Assembly: GCA_965217175.1 (NCBI GenBank)
Contig: OZ244251.1
Location: 2,294,001 to 2,358,000, forward strand
Length of the DNA: 64,000 nucleotides
Reading direction: 5' to 3'
DNA from: Bin87 sp965217175
GTDB lineage: Bacteria; Chloroflexota; Dehalococcoidia; Lucifugimonadales; UBA3495
The notes under the pieces are model-generated. The model was not told the DNA's origin and did not search any database. It worked only from the letters and a program-made list of their open reading frames with translations. The translations under genes and the position numbers were made by a program. Positions 1-9,213 of the stretch are shown in pieces (position 1 is the stretch's first letter; each line of letters begins with the position of its first letter).

Positions 1-318
1 ATAGCCGAGGGCATCGCCCAACTGCTCGGCGGTGAGCTCATGTTGGTCAAAATTTTCCTGGTCCATGAAGAAATAATGGGTACCGTCGGTATACAGGTAT
101 TGATTGTCGCGGTGGTCGACCTCGGCTAGACTGAATGCGGTGTCGTATCTTTGGAACGTCCGCTCGATGACCGTGCCGTTGACGAGATTCCGCATCTTAA
201 TCCGGGTGACGGGGGCGCGCTGTTGCATCTTGTGTCGCTCATAATCCAACACCTGCCACGGCTGGTTCTCCAGCTCAATCACCATCCCTTTGCTGAGGTC
301 ACTAAAGTTGATGCTCAT
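1..318 (-). CDS. efp: Elongation factor P, C-terminus cut by window edge
   Basis: Only the first 106 residues are in the window; the gene runs off the left edge. EF-P binds between the ribosomal P and E sites and relieves stalling at polyproline. The visible part is the N-terminal KOW-like domain and the start of the first OB domain (TYRYDTAFSLAEV-like region, then YLYTDGTHYFFMD). The ATG at 318 has an AAGGGG ribosome site about 9 nt upstream. The loop that normally carries the modified lysine (PGKG in E. coli) reads KMQQRAP here, so the usual Lys34 position is Gln or Arg. It is the last visible gene of the dprA-topA-xerC-aroQ-efp run, 79 nt after aroQ. The family call is firm. Confidence 0.93.
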   Translation of the reverse strand, partial: MSINFSDLSKGMVIELENQPWQVLDYERHKMQQRAPVTRIKMRNLVNGTVIERTFQRYDTAFSLAEVDHRDNQYLYTDGTHYFFMDQENFDQHELTAEQLGDALGY

Positions 319-397
319 TTCGGTATCCCCTTAGAAAAAACCAGGCCAATCGACGTTCGCAGGTAAAATCCTCCTGCATTACAAGAACAACCGGCAC

Positions 398-853
398 TTA
401 TTCCGCATCATGTGCGTCGTCAGATATTATTCCTGCCAGTGCTTCCAGAGCAGCAGTATAGCCTCTCCACCCAAGCCCGGCAATCTGGCCTTGAACGGAA
501 TCAGCCAATACAGATCGCCGGCGCCATTCTTCTCTGGCGTGGATATTGCTCAGGTGCACTTCAATGACAGGCACACGGCAATCCGTAAGAGCATCTTTTA
601 GCGACAGGCCGTAATGAGTCAATGCCCCGGCGTTTATAACCACGCCATCTATTCTTCCGAAGCAATCCTGCAGATAGTCGATCAACGCTCCCTCATGGTT
701 GGACTGAAAACATTCCACGTCGACACCAATGGATGCAGCGACGCCCATGATACGGTCATTGATCGTATCGAGAGACAGCGAACCATAGTGATCTGGATCG
801 CGCCGCCCCAACACATTCAGGTTGGGCCCATGCAAAACGAGGATCGTTGTCAA
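398..853 (-). CDS. aroQ: 3-dehydroquinate dehydratase, type II
   Basis: Third step of the shikimate pathway: dehydrates 3-dehydroquinate to 3-dehydroshikimate. The protein is 151 residues, normal for the small dodecameric type II enzyme. Visible motifs are GPNLNVLGRRDPDHYG near the N-terminus (catalytic Tyr in the flexible lid), QSNHEGALID, VINAGALTHYG and EVHLSNIHAREEWR (catalytic His region). The start is a TTG with only a weak ribosome site. It begins 12 nt after the xerC stop, so it is probably cotranscribed with xerC and topA. Confidence 0.96.
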   Translation of the reverse strand: MTTILVLHGPNLNVLGRRDPDHYGSLSLDTINDRIMGVAASIGVDVECFQSNHEGALIDYLQDCFGRIDGVVINAGALTHYGLSLKDALTDCRVPVIEVHLSNIHAREEWRRRSVLADSVQGQIAGLGWRGYTAALEALAGIISDDAHDAE

Positions 854-865
854 GTTGCTACCAGT

Positions 866-1930
866 TCAAGATGAGGACTGGTCCGGGTCAGGATCAGGCG
901 CCAACGGCGCGGCTGTATCCGGCGGATCGCCGCCGATTTCCGATTCGCGTGCCAGGGGATGGAACTTGAGGTAAGCCCGACGGGATTCCTGCTTGGTGAT
1001 GTGCGTATACATCTGTGTAGTAGATACACTGCTGTGACCAAGTAATTCCTGAATGACGCGAAGGTCAGCATCGCCGGCGAGCATGTGGCTGGCGAAACTG
1101 TGCCGGAGGGTGTGCGTATGCGTTCCGGCGCGGAGCCCTACGCGAGCCGAATATCCGCTCACCAGTTTTTCGATACTCCGACGGGACAACCTGCCGCCGT
1201 ATCGGTTCACAAACAAGGCTTCCTGTTCGGTCGAATCGGCGGTCAATTGAGGGCGCGCCTCATCGATGTATCTTTCCAAAGCATCCGCTGCCGGTTCGCC
1301 GTACAACGTATAGCGCTGCTTGTTTCCCTTACCGGTAACGAGTATTTCCCTTCGGGCCCGTATCACGTCGCCGACGTTCATACCGTGGACCTCGGCCAAC
1401 CTGACTCCGCAGGCATACAGAACTTCCAGCAACGCCCGATCCCTGATGCCCAGGGGTGTAGATGTGTCTGGTGCGTCCAACAATCGCGACGTTTCCTGTT
1501 CACCGAGAAACGAAGGCAATGGTTTTTGCACCTTAACCGGAAATGACCGCGCGGAAGGAACCGGAGATGCCGTGAACCAGCCCTCCTGAACCAGGAAATT
1601 GTAAAAGGTTCGTACGGCAGTCAGCATGCGTACAATGCTGACACGAGCGTAACCCTCCGGTTTGGGCCCGTCGGATCGGCCGCAGGTGGCCAGGTGAGCC
1701 ACATAATCCCGAAGGAGCTGGCGGTCCATGTCTTGCAAGAACCTGCCCTCCTGCCGGCAGTACGCCAGGAATTTGTGCAGGTCGTCCAGGTAAATTCGGT
1801 GTGTGTTGGCCGACAGACCTCGTTGCCCGGTAAGAAACCTGCTGTACCGTGCCAGCAATTCCGTAGTGGCGGGAGTTGGAACCCTGTCGCCGTTTATAGG
1901 CGCGTCCGGAGCGCCCGCTCTAGTCGCCAA
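866..1930 (-). CDS. xerC: Tyrosine recombinase XerC
   Basis: Site-specific recombinase that resolves chromosome dimers at dif-type sites. The 354-residue protein has an N-terminal SAM-like core-binding domain (about 20-120) and a C-terminal catalytic domain with the full residue set: Arg177 in GVRLAEV, Lys201 in GKGNKQR, His273 and Arg276 in HTLRHSFA, His299 in LLGHSS and nucleophile Tyr308. The TTG start overlaps the end of topA by 11 nt and has AAGGAG about 10 nt upstream. The dprA-topA-xerC order matches the smf-topA-codV order of Bacillus, which favours XerC over XerD. The N-terminal 20 residues and C-terminal 40 residues are low-complexity extensions. Confidence 0.92.
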   Translation of the reverse strand: MATRAGAPDAPINGDRVPTPATTELLARYSRFLTGQRGLSANTHRIYLDDLHKFLAYCRQEGRFLQDMDRQLLRDYVAHLATCGRSDGPKPEGYARVSIVRMLTAVRTFYNFLVQEGWFTASPVPSARSFPVKVQKPLPSFLGEQETSRLLDAPDTSTPLGIRDRALLEVLYACGVRLAEVHGMNVGDVIRARREILVTGKGNKQRYTLYGEPAADALERYIDEARPQLTADSTEQEALFVNRYGGRLSRRSIEKLVSGYSARVGLRAGTHTHTLRHSFASHMLAGDADLRVIQELLGHSSVSTTQMYTHITKQESRRAYLKFHPLARESEIGGDPPDTAAPLAPDPDPDQSSS

Positions 1931-4376
1931 CCGTTGCCAACTCCTTGTCAGCCGGTTCGGATTCCCCGATTTCGGCTGGCAATTCCCCTTTCCACTTGCA
2001 GTCCACGCATGAGACGCGCCCTTTGGCGGCGGCTACCAACATGCCGCTGCATTGCGGGCATGGCGTTGGCAAGGGCTGAGTGTTAACCAGAAACTCGCAA
2101 GTGGGATAATTTGCGCATCCCCAAAACGGTCGTCGGGTTTTTCGGGAGCGGCGTTCCACCAAATCGCCACCACACTTGGGGCAGGGCACACCGCTTTTTT
2201 TGATCAGGTTTCGACGGTTGTCGCAAGGGTTTTCTTCGGCGCCGAAACCGGTGCACGCCAGGAACCTGCCGTAACGTCCCGACTTAATGACCATCGGTCT
2301 TTCGCAGCGCTCGCAAACCTCGTCGGTTTCTTCCTCGAATGGACGGTCCGGGTTCTCGCCCAAGTCTTTGGTATTGCGACATTTGGGGTAACCGGTACAG
2401 GCCAAAAAGCGTCCGAATCGACCGGTTTTGATTGCCATCGGCTGCTGGCATTTTTCGCAAACTTCATCGGTTTGATCGGCGATTGCGAATTTTTCAGCCG
2501 CCTTGTTGATGGCCTTACTGAAAGGATCATAAAATTCCCGCAACACCGGCACCCAATCCCGATTTCCCTGGGCTACCTCGTCGAGGTCGGCTTCCATTCG
2601 AGCCGTGAAGTTCAGGTCCATAACGTCTTCAAAATGCTCGGTCAGCAAATCGGTGACGGTGAAGCCCATCCTGGTCGGAGTCAAACGGGTTTGCTCGCGT
2701 TCCACGTATTCGCGTTCAATGAGGGTAGCAATGGTAGGGGCATAGGTGCTGGGCCGCCCGATTCCTTTGTCCTCCATCGCCTTGATCAACGTGGCTTCTG
2801 TAAACCGGGGCGGCGGTTGCGTGAAGTGTTGGTTGGCAGCCAGGTTCTGGTTGATCAGTCCGTCACCGGACGCCAGATCGGGCAGCGCGTTCTCTTCCGA
2901 ATCAACAACGTCGTCGCGCCCTTCCAGGTATACGGCTCTGAACCCGGCAAACCGAAGCACCGAGCCGGTGGCCCGGAATCGGAATATTTCATCTGATTGG
3001 CCGAGGCAGCGCGCATCGACGTCAACCGTGGTCGCTTCCAATTGAGCGTCGGCCATTTGGCTGGCAATCATGCGCTCCCAAACCAGGGTGTACAGTCGCA
3101 ATTGTTCTGCGCTCAGGTAGGGAGCGAGGCTCCGCGGATCCCTTCGGATTGAGGTGGGCCGGATTGCTTCGTGGGCTTCCTGGGCGTTTTTGGAACGCGT
3201 CCGGTAAACCCGTGGCTTGTCCGGCACAAATTGTTTCCCGTAGCGATCGCTGATATACGCGCGAGCCTCCTGAATGGCGACTTCGGCCACATTGGTGCTG
3301 TCGGTGCGCATATAGGTGATCAAACCCACCGAGCCATCGGCGCCAACATTCAGGCCTTCGTACAGCTGTTGGGCTACGGCCATTGTGCGTTGGGCGGTGA
3401 AGCGGAGCTTTCTCCCCGCTTCCTGTTGCAATGTACTGGTGATGAATGGTGGAGATGGTCGTTGCCTGCGGGGGCGTTTCTCTACGGAGTCCACCGAGTA
3501 GGTGGCGCCCTGCAACTGTGCTTCCAGGCTCCGTGCCGCGTCTTCGTTGGGGATATTCAGCCGCCTCCGGGCGTCCTTACGGGAATGGAGAGTCGCGTTG
3601 AACACATCCGGTAGATCGGGCGCGTCTGTATCTTTGTGGAGAGCGGCTTCGAGAGTCCACGATTCCACGGGAACAAATGCGCTGATCTCACGTTCGCGAT
3701 CCACAATCATGCGCAAAGTACCAGACTGCACCCGTCCGGCCGACAAACCCCTTTGAATTCTCTGCCACAACAGGGGACTGATTTCGTAACCTACCAAGCG
3801 GTCCAAAATTCGGCGGGCCTGTTGTGCATTGACAAGTTGCATGTCGATTTCACGGGGATGATCGAATGCATCTTCAACCGCCTGCTTGGTGATCTCGTGG
3901 AAGACTACGCGTTTCGGTTGCGGATCCAGGTCTGCCCAACCCGCCGCGTTCTGCAGGTGCCACGAGATTGCTTCGCCCTCCCGGTCCGGGTCGGTGGCCA
4001 GGTAAATTTCAGACGCCTTGGCCGCCGATTTTTTCAGGTCGGTCACCAGGGTTTGCTTGTCCCTAAGCGTCACGTATTTGGGCGTGAATTCGTTTTGAGT
4101 GTCGACACCCAGCGTTGATTTGGGCAGGTCGCGCACATGACCCATGGAGGCGGCCACGACATATTGCCTGCCGAGGATCTGGCCAACTGTCCTCGCCTTG
4201 GCCGGCGATTCCACGATTACCAAACGCTTGCCATCGGCCGATGGGATACTGCTTTTGCGCCTGGCGGAAGTGGCAGTTTTTTTGGACGCGCCACGCGCCG
4301 AGCCAGTTTTAGCCGCGCGGCTGCTCGATGGTCGCGGTTTGGCGGTGGTGTTTCTAGTTCCGGTTTTCGGCGGCAT
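1920..4376 (-). CDS. topA: DNA topoisomerase I
   Basis: Type IA topoisomerase that relaxes negative supercoils. The 818 residues begin with a basic, Ser/Lys/Arg-rich tail (about 1-48), then the Toprim domain (RLVIVESPAKA at 51; DPDREGE at 129-135), and the nucleophile Tyr355 in ITYMRTDST. The C-terminus carries four zinc-finger-like modules from about 640 on: two with CxxC and an ACTG-containing second half, one CPKCGG...CANYPTC, and a last short one CPQC...CVDC. The gene starts 20 nt after the dprA stop and overlaps xerC, so it is central to this operon. The basic N-terminal tail is longer than in E. coli TopA. Confidence 0.97.
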   Translation of the reverse strand: MPPKTGTRNTTAKPRPSSSRAAKTGSARGASKKTATSARRKSSIPSADGKRLVIVESPAKARTVGQILGRQYVVAASMGHVRDLPKSTLGVDTQNEFTPKYVTLRDKQTLVTDLKKSAAKASEIYLATDPDREGEAISWHLQNAAGWADLDPQPKRVVFHEITKQAVEDAFDHPREIDMQLVNAQQARRILDRLVGYEISPLLWQRIQRGLSAGRVQSGTLRMIVDREREISAFVPVESWTLEAALHKDTDAPDLPDVFNATLHSRKDARRRLNIPNEDAARSLEAQLQGATYSVDSVEKRPRRQRPSPPFITSTLQQEAGRKLRFTAQRTMAVAQQLYEGLNVGADGSVGLITYMRTDSTNVAEVAIQEARAYISDRYGKQFVPDKPRVYRTRSKNAQEAHEAIRPTSIRRDPRSLAPYLSAEQLRLYTLVWERMIASQMADAQLEATTVDVDARCLGQSDEIFRFRATGSVLRFAGFRAVYLEGRDDVVDSEENALPDLASGDGLINQNLAANQHFTQPPPRFTEATLIKAMEDKGIGRPSTYAPTIATLIEREYVEREQTRLTPTRMGFTVTDLLTEHFEDVMDLNFTARMEADLDEVAQGNRDWVPVLREFYDPFSKAINKAAEKFAIADQTDEVCEKCQQPMAIKTGRFGRFLACTGYPKCRNTKDLGENPDRPFEEETDEVCERCERPMVIKSGRYGRFLACTGFGAEENPCDNRRNLIKKSGVPCPKCGGDLVERRSRKTRRPFWGCANYPTCEFLVNTQPLPTPCPQCSGMLVAAAKGRVSCVDCKWKGELPAEIGESEPADKELATVGD

Positions 4377-4396
4377 GAGTTGAGAAAGCCTCCGGT

Positions 4397-5602
4397 TCAG
4401 ATGAGCAGTTTGTAGTGCATTCCGCTAACCGATTGAACCAGCCCCTTCAATTCGAGCATGGCGAGCAGGCTACTCACCTCCGCGACTGGGCGATTACAGA
4501 GGCGGACCAAGTCGTCAATGTGCGTAGGTTCGTCGGTGATATGTTCCAACAAGATGGATTCTTCGGGATCGGCGGGTAGCGATATTCTGGACTCTACCAC
4601 ATTAGGTTGGGAAGTAAATTTCAGCTTGGCAAGTCCTTTGTGGTTCAACGGGGCATCGGATTGATCCGGCTCCGCACTTTCGGTCAGGTCCATGGCCATC
4701 TGTTGAGTAACGGCGCTGACGCCGATTTCAACTAATATATCACTAACTTCGGTAACCAGTTTGGCGCCCTCTCTTATCAGTCGATTGGTGAGCTTGCTGT
4801 TCTCCGAGTAAATGCTACCTGGCACGCAGAAGATTTCTCGGTTCTGTTCCAGGGCGTGGTATACCGTCCATCTGGTGCCACTGGTGTTGCTGGCTTCGGT
4901 AACCAGGGTACCCAGCGTCATGCCGCTGATGATCCTGTTGCGCCTTGGGAAATTGGAGGCTTCAGGACGAACTCCCAAACCGAATTCACTGACGATGGCG
5001 CCGCCCTCAGCTACTATGCGCTCCGCCAACCGCCGGTTTTCCCTGGGATAGACAGTGTCCAACCCGTTTCCCAACACAGCGATGGTTCTGCCCCCGGCAT
5101 CAACTGTTGCCTGGTGGGCGCGGGAATCCACGCCTAATGCCAGACCACTGACGACAGTTACGCCGGCTGCAGCGAGGGCCGAGCACAATTCGGCGGTAAC
5201 TCGGTGACCGTAGTCGGTGGGCCGACGGGTACCGACCACGGCCACCGCGCATTCATCTCCTGGAAACAGGGTCCCTCGAACGTACAGCACCGCTGGAGCG
5301 TCAAAGGTTTCCCGCAGTCTCGCAGGATATTCCTCATGGTGCCAGGTGAGAGCGCCGACACCGGCCAACTCCAGTTTTTCGAGTTCGCGCTCAGGTTCGA
5401 TGGTTTCTCTGGCAGCCACGATATTCTGGGCGACTTCAGTACCAACTCCAGCAGCCCGCAACTCGCGTGAGGAAGCCAGCCAGGCGTTCTTCATATCTCC
5501 GTCGAAATGGTCTTCCAATCGATGGAATCGGGCTGCGCCCAAGCGCGGTACCCGCGTTAAAGCTACCCAGTATTGCAAATCATGTGTGGCGGAACCAATC
5601 AT
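4397..5602 (-). CDS. dprA: DNA-processing protein DprA (Smf)
   Basis: Loads RecA onto incoming single-stranded DNA during transformation. The 401 residues show an N-terminal SAM-like region, then the Rossmann-like core (GTRRPTDYGH from 124, SGLALGVDSRAH, AVLGNGLDTVYPRENRRL, SEFGLGVRP, FPRRNRIISGM and VTEAS), then a linker and a C-terminal winged-helix-like domain (about 335-401). It heads the minus-strand run dprA-topA-xerC-aroQ-efp. A TATGAT hexamer lies about 10 nt before the ATG with no clear ribosome site between, so the transcript may be nearly leaderless; this is inference. Confidence 0.95.
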   Translation of the reverse strand: MIGSATHDLQYWVALTRVPRLGAARFHRLEDHFDGDMKNAWLASSRELRAAGVGTEVAQNIVAARETIEPERELEKLELAGVGALTWHHEEYPARLRETFDAPAVLYVRGTLFPGDECAVAVVGTRRPTDYGHRVTAELCSALAAAGVTVVSGLALGVDSRAHQATVDAGGRTIAVLGNGLDTVYPRENRRLAERIVAEGGAIVSEFGLGVRPEASNFPRRNRIISGMTLGTLVTEASNTSGTRWTVYHALEQNREIFCVPGSIYSENSKLTNRLIREGAKLVTEVSDILVEIGVSAVTQQMAMDLTESAEPDQSDAPLNHKGLAKLKFTSQPNVVESRISLPADPEESILLEHITDEPTHIDDLVRLCNRPVAEVSSLLAMLELKGLVQSVSGMHYKLLI

Positions 5603-5762
5603 GGCGCCGATTCTATCATAGGCCCGAATTCGTTAACAACGGGCACGAGTCACCAAAAGGGGTAATCGAGAACAACAACCAACGCTGCAATTTCTTGCTG
5701 GACATCAATCGGTAGGCTAGTATGGCGACAAACTCGACTGCACTAATTCTGGGGAGGTTCAA

Positions 5763-7307
5763 ATGCGATACGACTATGTCGTAGTGGGCGCCGGATCCGC
5801 AGGGTCGACAATTGCTACGCGCCTTTCGGAGGATCCAGACAAAAGCGTTCTGCTTCTGGAAGCGGGACCGGACTATCCCGATTTTGATCACCTGCCCGAC
5901 GATTTGAAGTTGGGCAACAATGTGTTTTTCTCTGCCTATGGTCCACACAGCTGGGCGTATAGCGCCCGCGTTACTGCGCAACAAACCGACCTGGTGATTC
6001 CGCGGGGCAAAGCCACGGGTGGATCGTCGGCAATCAACGGGCAGGTGTTGTACCGCGGGATACCGGAGGACTACGACCGTTGGTCGGAATGGGGCAACGA
6101 CGAATGGGGTTATACCAGCGTGTTGCCGTTTTTCCGGCGGATGGAGAATGATCACGACTTTCAGGATGACTGGCACGGCACCGAAGGACCCATTCCGGTG
6201 CGTCGATACCGTCCTGATGAATGGTTGCCGCACTCCACCGCATTCAAATCGGCATGCCTGGCCCTGGGCTTCAGGGACGACCCGGACCAAAACCATCCCG
6301 AATCCACCGGTGTGTCTCCCCGGGCGCGCAACACGCTGGACGGCGTTCGCATCAGCACCGCCCTGGCGTACCTGAACCTGGCTCGCCACCGCCTGAACCT
6401 TACGCTGCGGGCAAACGTTCAGGCGTGCCGCGTGGTTTTCGATGGCAAACGTGCTGTAGGGGTGGAGGTGGAAAGCGACGGGGAACGCTTCGTCGTGGAA
6501 GGCAACGAGATTATCGTAAGCAGTGGCGCGATAGCCTCTCCGCAGCTGTTGTTGCTATCGGGAGTGGGTCCGGCAGACCATCTGCGAGAAGTAGGCATTC
6601 CGGTTACGCATGAGTTGGCGGGAGTGGGGCAGAATTTGAGAGACCATCCATCTGCCTGCGTACTGTTTCGGGCCGCCGGAGACCGTCCCGACGTGCAGGC
6701 GGCGGCCATCCAGGTGGGTTTGCGGTACACCGTTGAAGGATCCCACTTACGCAACGACATGCAGATATCTCCGTTGCTGATGACCTCGGAACATCGACCG
6801 GCGCAGGTAGTAATTGACGATGACGAAAACTACATTGGCATCAGCGCCGGCTTGCAACTTGCGTTGGGACATGGCGAACTCAGATTGAAATCATCAGACC
6901 CTGCTGAATATCCATACCTGGACTACAACTACTATCAGGAACCCTTTGATCTGGAGAGAATGCGGAAAGCTATTCGTACCTGCGTGGAGATTGGAACGCA
7001 TGTCGCGTACCGCGATGTCCTGTTGGATCGGGTCAATCCGTTAGATTCCGATCTGGTTGACGATGCCGCTTTGGATGACTGGCTGATGCGGAACTCGGGC
7101 ACATCGCACCATGTTTCAGGCACGTGCAAGATGGGACCGGCCAGCGACGGCATGGCGGTGGTCGACCAGCACGGAAAGGTTCACGGTCTGGAGAACATCC
7201 GCGTCGCCGATGCGTCGATCATGCCCGATTGCATCCGAGCAAACACCAACGCTACTACGATTATGATCGGGGAGAAAATCGCGGACTACGTGCGCAACGG
7301 CAGATAA
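5763..7307 (+). CDS. GMC-family FAD-dependent oxidoreductase
   Basis: Flavoprotein alcohol or choline-dehydrogenase-like enzyme of 514 residues. Visible features are the N-terminal ADP-binding fold (VVVGAGSAGSTIATRLSE), the GMC signature 1 region (PRGKATGGSSAINGQV at about 80), GMC signature 2 (SSGAIASPQLLLLSGVG at about 258) and the C-terminal catalytic His region (TSHHVSGTCKMG) followed by NTNATTIMIGEKIADY. The ATG has GGGGAGG upstream. It is divergent from dprA and convergent with the SMP-30 gene. No substrate can be assigned; the GMC family acts on many primary and secondary alcohols. Confidence 0.92.
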   Translation: MRYDYVVVGAGSAGSTIATRLSEDPDKSVLLLEAGPDYPDFDHLPDDLKLGNNVFFSAYGPHSWAYSARVTAQQTDLVIPRGKATGGSSAINGQVLYRGIPEDYDRWSEWGNDEWGYTSVLPFFRRMENDHDFQDDWHGTEGPIPVRRYRPDEWLPHSTAFKSACLALGFRDDPDQNHPESTGVSPRARNTLDGVRISTALAYLNLARHRLNLTLRANVQACRVVFDGKRAVGVEVESDGERFVVEGNEIIVSSGAIASPQLLLLSGVGPADHLREVGIPVTHELAGVGQNLRDHPSACVLFRAAGDRPDVQAAAIQVGLRYTVEGSHLRNDMQISPLLMTSEHRPAQVVIDDDENYIGISAGLQLALGHGELRLKSSDPAEYPYLDYNYYQEPFDLERMRKAIRTCVEIGTHVAYRDVLLDRVNPLDSDLVDDAALDDWLMRNSGTSHHVSGTCKMGPASDGMAVVDQHGKVHGLENIRVADASIMPDCIRANTNATTIMIGEKIADYVRNGR

Positions 7308-7391
7308 ACCCCGCTGGCCTGCCGCCACCGTTGCCAGCCAGACATGGATCAAAACGAACGGGCGTGTTACGGCCGGGCGAATCCTCGAAGA

Positions 7392-8309
7392 TCAGATGGT
7401 TCGCGGTACGGGGACGCCCGGGATATTAACGCTTACCCGACACAACTCTTCGAAGGTGGTTATGTAAAGGGTTCGCCAATCGCCACCGCCGAATCCAACG
7501 TTGGTGGCGCGTTTCCCTCCGCCCAGGGCGATGGTGCCGAGATGGCGGCCGCCAGGTCCCATGATCCAGACCCCGCCCGGTCCGGTCGAATACAGGTTGC
7601 CTTCCAAATCGCATTTCATCCCGTCGGGGACCCCGGGTCTTTCGTCGGCCAGGGCACAGAACAGTCGGCCGTTTTCGATTCCCCCATCGCGTTTGACGTC
7701 CCACGCCTTGATCAACCCGATTCTTGAATCGTTGATAAATAGGATGGATTCGCCGGGTGAGAAGCAAAGTCCATTTGGACCAACGTAGTCGTCCACCAGC
7801 AACGTGACCTCGCTCAGATCAGGGGACACGCGATATACGCCAGCGAAACCCAGCTGCATATCAGGGTAGGTGTCCCGATATGGGTCGGTAAAGTAGATGG
7901 CGCCATCGGATTTGACCACCAGGTCATTCGGGCGGTTCAGTCGTTTCCCCTGATAGGAGTTGGCGACCAACGTGACGCTGCCGTCAGCTTCCTGCCTGGT
8001 CACGCGCCGCGCCGCGTGTTCGCAAGCCAGCAATCGGCCCTGCGGATCGCGGGTCAACCCGTTGGCCTCGTTGGTATCGGACTGGAATACGGACAGTCCA
8101 TCCGCATCATTGAATCGCATCCGCCGATTTCCACCAATGTCGCTGAACAGAAGGTAGCCGGATTCTTGCCACCACACTGGACCCTCGGCAGGCCACCAGG
8201 GCACGCCCAGGGCCGAACCGTCGCCTCCCAGTCCGCTGGCCAACCATTCGACTTCCTGGTCCAAATCCAGGATGCGCTCAAGTCCGGGGGCTACTTGTTC
8301 AATTGGCAT
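7392..8309 (-). CDS. SMP-30/gluconolactonase-family protein
   Basis: Six-bladed beta-propeller calcium-dependent lactonase family, 305 residues. Characteristic features are an N-terminal metal-ligand Glu (AEGPVWWQESGYLLFSD), blade motifs TRDPQGRLLACEH, LNRPNDLVVKSDGAIYFTDP, GPNGLCFSP, and VPDGMKCDLEGNLYSTGPGGVW. The ATG has AGGAGG about 8 nt upstream. Likely a sugar or aldonolactone hydrolase, but substrate is not predictable. It stands convergent to the GMC oxidoreductase; an oxidase plus lactonase pair is chemically sensible but not proven. Confidence 0.9.
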   Translation of the reverse strand: MPIEQVAPGLERILDLDQEVEWLASGLGGDGSALGVPWWPAEGPVWWQESGYLLFSDIGGNRRMRFNDADGLSVFQSDTNEANGLTRDPQGRLLACEHAARRVTRQEADGSVTLVANSYQGKRLNRPNDLVVKSDGAIYFTDPYRDTYPDMQLGFAGVYRVSPDLSEVTLLVDDYVGPNGLCFSPGESILFINDSRIGLIKAWDVKRDGGIENGRLFCALADERPGVPDGMKCDLEGNLYSTGPGGVWIMGPGGRHLGTIALGGGKRATNVGFGGGDWRTLYITTFEELCRVSVNIPGVPVPRTI

Positions 8310-8430
8310 GGGTATTGCCTCCTGGGTGGGCTGTAAGGTCCAGCCGCCGACGTTGCAAGCATAATAACACTCACTCTGTGGGGCCGGATGGGAATTACTG
8401 GTTGGTCGGTGTCAGTTGGCCTAAATGTGG

Positions 8431-9042
8431 TCAGGAGGGTGATTCGAGGGTGGCAACGCTGAATACCACCCGGAAGGGATTGCAATAAATGACCACGCTT
8501 TGGGCATGGGAAAGATCGAAATCGCTCGGTATTACGTAGTTTTGAGATCCAACATTACCTTTCAATTCGGACAATTCCACGTACCCGGATTCGTCCAGGT
8601 CAGAGTGACTTTCCGGATTGGCGGCGTTCGCCAATAGAACACGGAGATCGGGGCCGTTGGTAACTCTGAAGGCTTCGAAGCGGAGCACTCGTTCCCCGGT
8701 GTCAACGATCTCGTAAATGGTGGCCGTTCCCGACCCCTTGTGAAAAGCGTCTGCGTCGCGGAATTCGCCGGTGAGCTCGGCTTGTACCGCGTTCTGCTCC
8801 GCCGGCCCTCCTGTCATCTGAGCCATGGATTCGTTCACTTCGGAATCGGCGCTGGCTGCCTCGGTCATACGAGTTTCGACGTCAGCCATTGTCATATTGG
8901 CGGGAACCACTGCCCGGGTTGCGAAGGGGAATTCCTCGTTAACCTGAGTGGAGGAAAAGAGCGGACTACCCAGCCACCAGGCGACCCAGATTATTGGTAT
9001 GAGAGCAAAGAGTCCGATTCCAATCAGAACATAACGAATCAT
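8431..9042 (-). CDS. Membrane-anchored DM13-domain protein
   Basis: 203 residues when started at the ATG at 9042. Residues 1-25 form one hydrophobic membrane anchor (MIRYVLIGIGLFALIPIIW), followed by a linker rich in Met, Glu and Ala and a C-terminal DM13 domain (about 95-203) with GEFRDADAFHKGSGTATIY, a conserved Leu/Phe core, and the single Cys in VIYCNPFRVVF. DM13 domains are proposed to take part in electron transfer with the lone Cys; that role is a family prediction. An upstream in-frame start at 9093 would add 17 residues before the anchor and is less likely. Confidence 0.8.
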   Translation of the reverse strand: MIRYVLIGIGLFALIPIIWVAWWLGSPLFSSTQVNEEFPFATRAVVPANMTMADVETRMTEAASADSEVNESMAQMTGGPAEQNAVQAELTGEFRDADAFHKGSGTATIYEIVDTGERVLRFEAFRVTNGPDLRVLLANAANPESHSDLDESGYVELSELKGNVGSQNYVIPSDFDLSHAQSVVIYCNPFRVVFSVATLESPS

Positions 9043-9213
9043 TGTTTCACCCAGCGAAGGCGTGGTACGGAACGGTAAGTTGGCAGGGACCAACGCCGAT
9101 GACGGTTGGACCGGCAGGGATTCTAACGGTATGTATTTCGCAACCGAGGCGTCCTACGGGTGCGGAAAGATCGGCGCCCGGTTCAGGTTGGATGCCCGCG
9201 GACCTTCTTCGGG

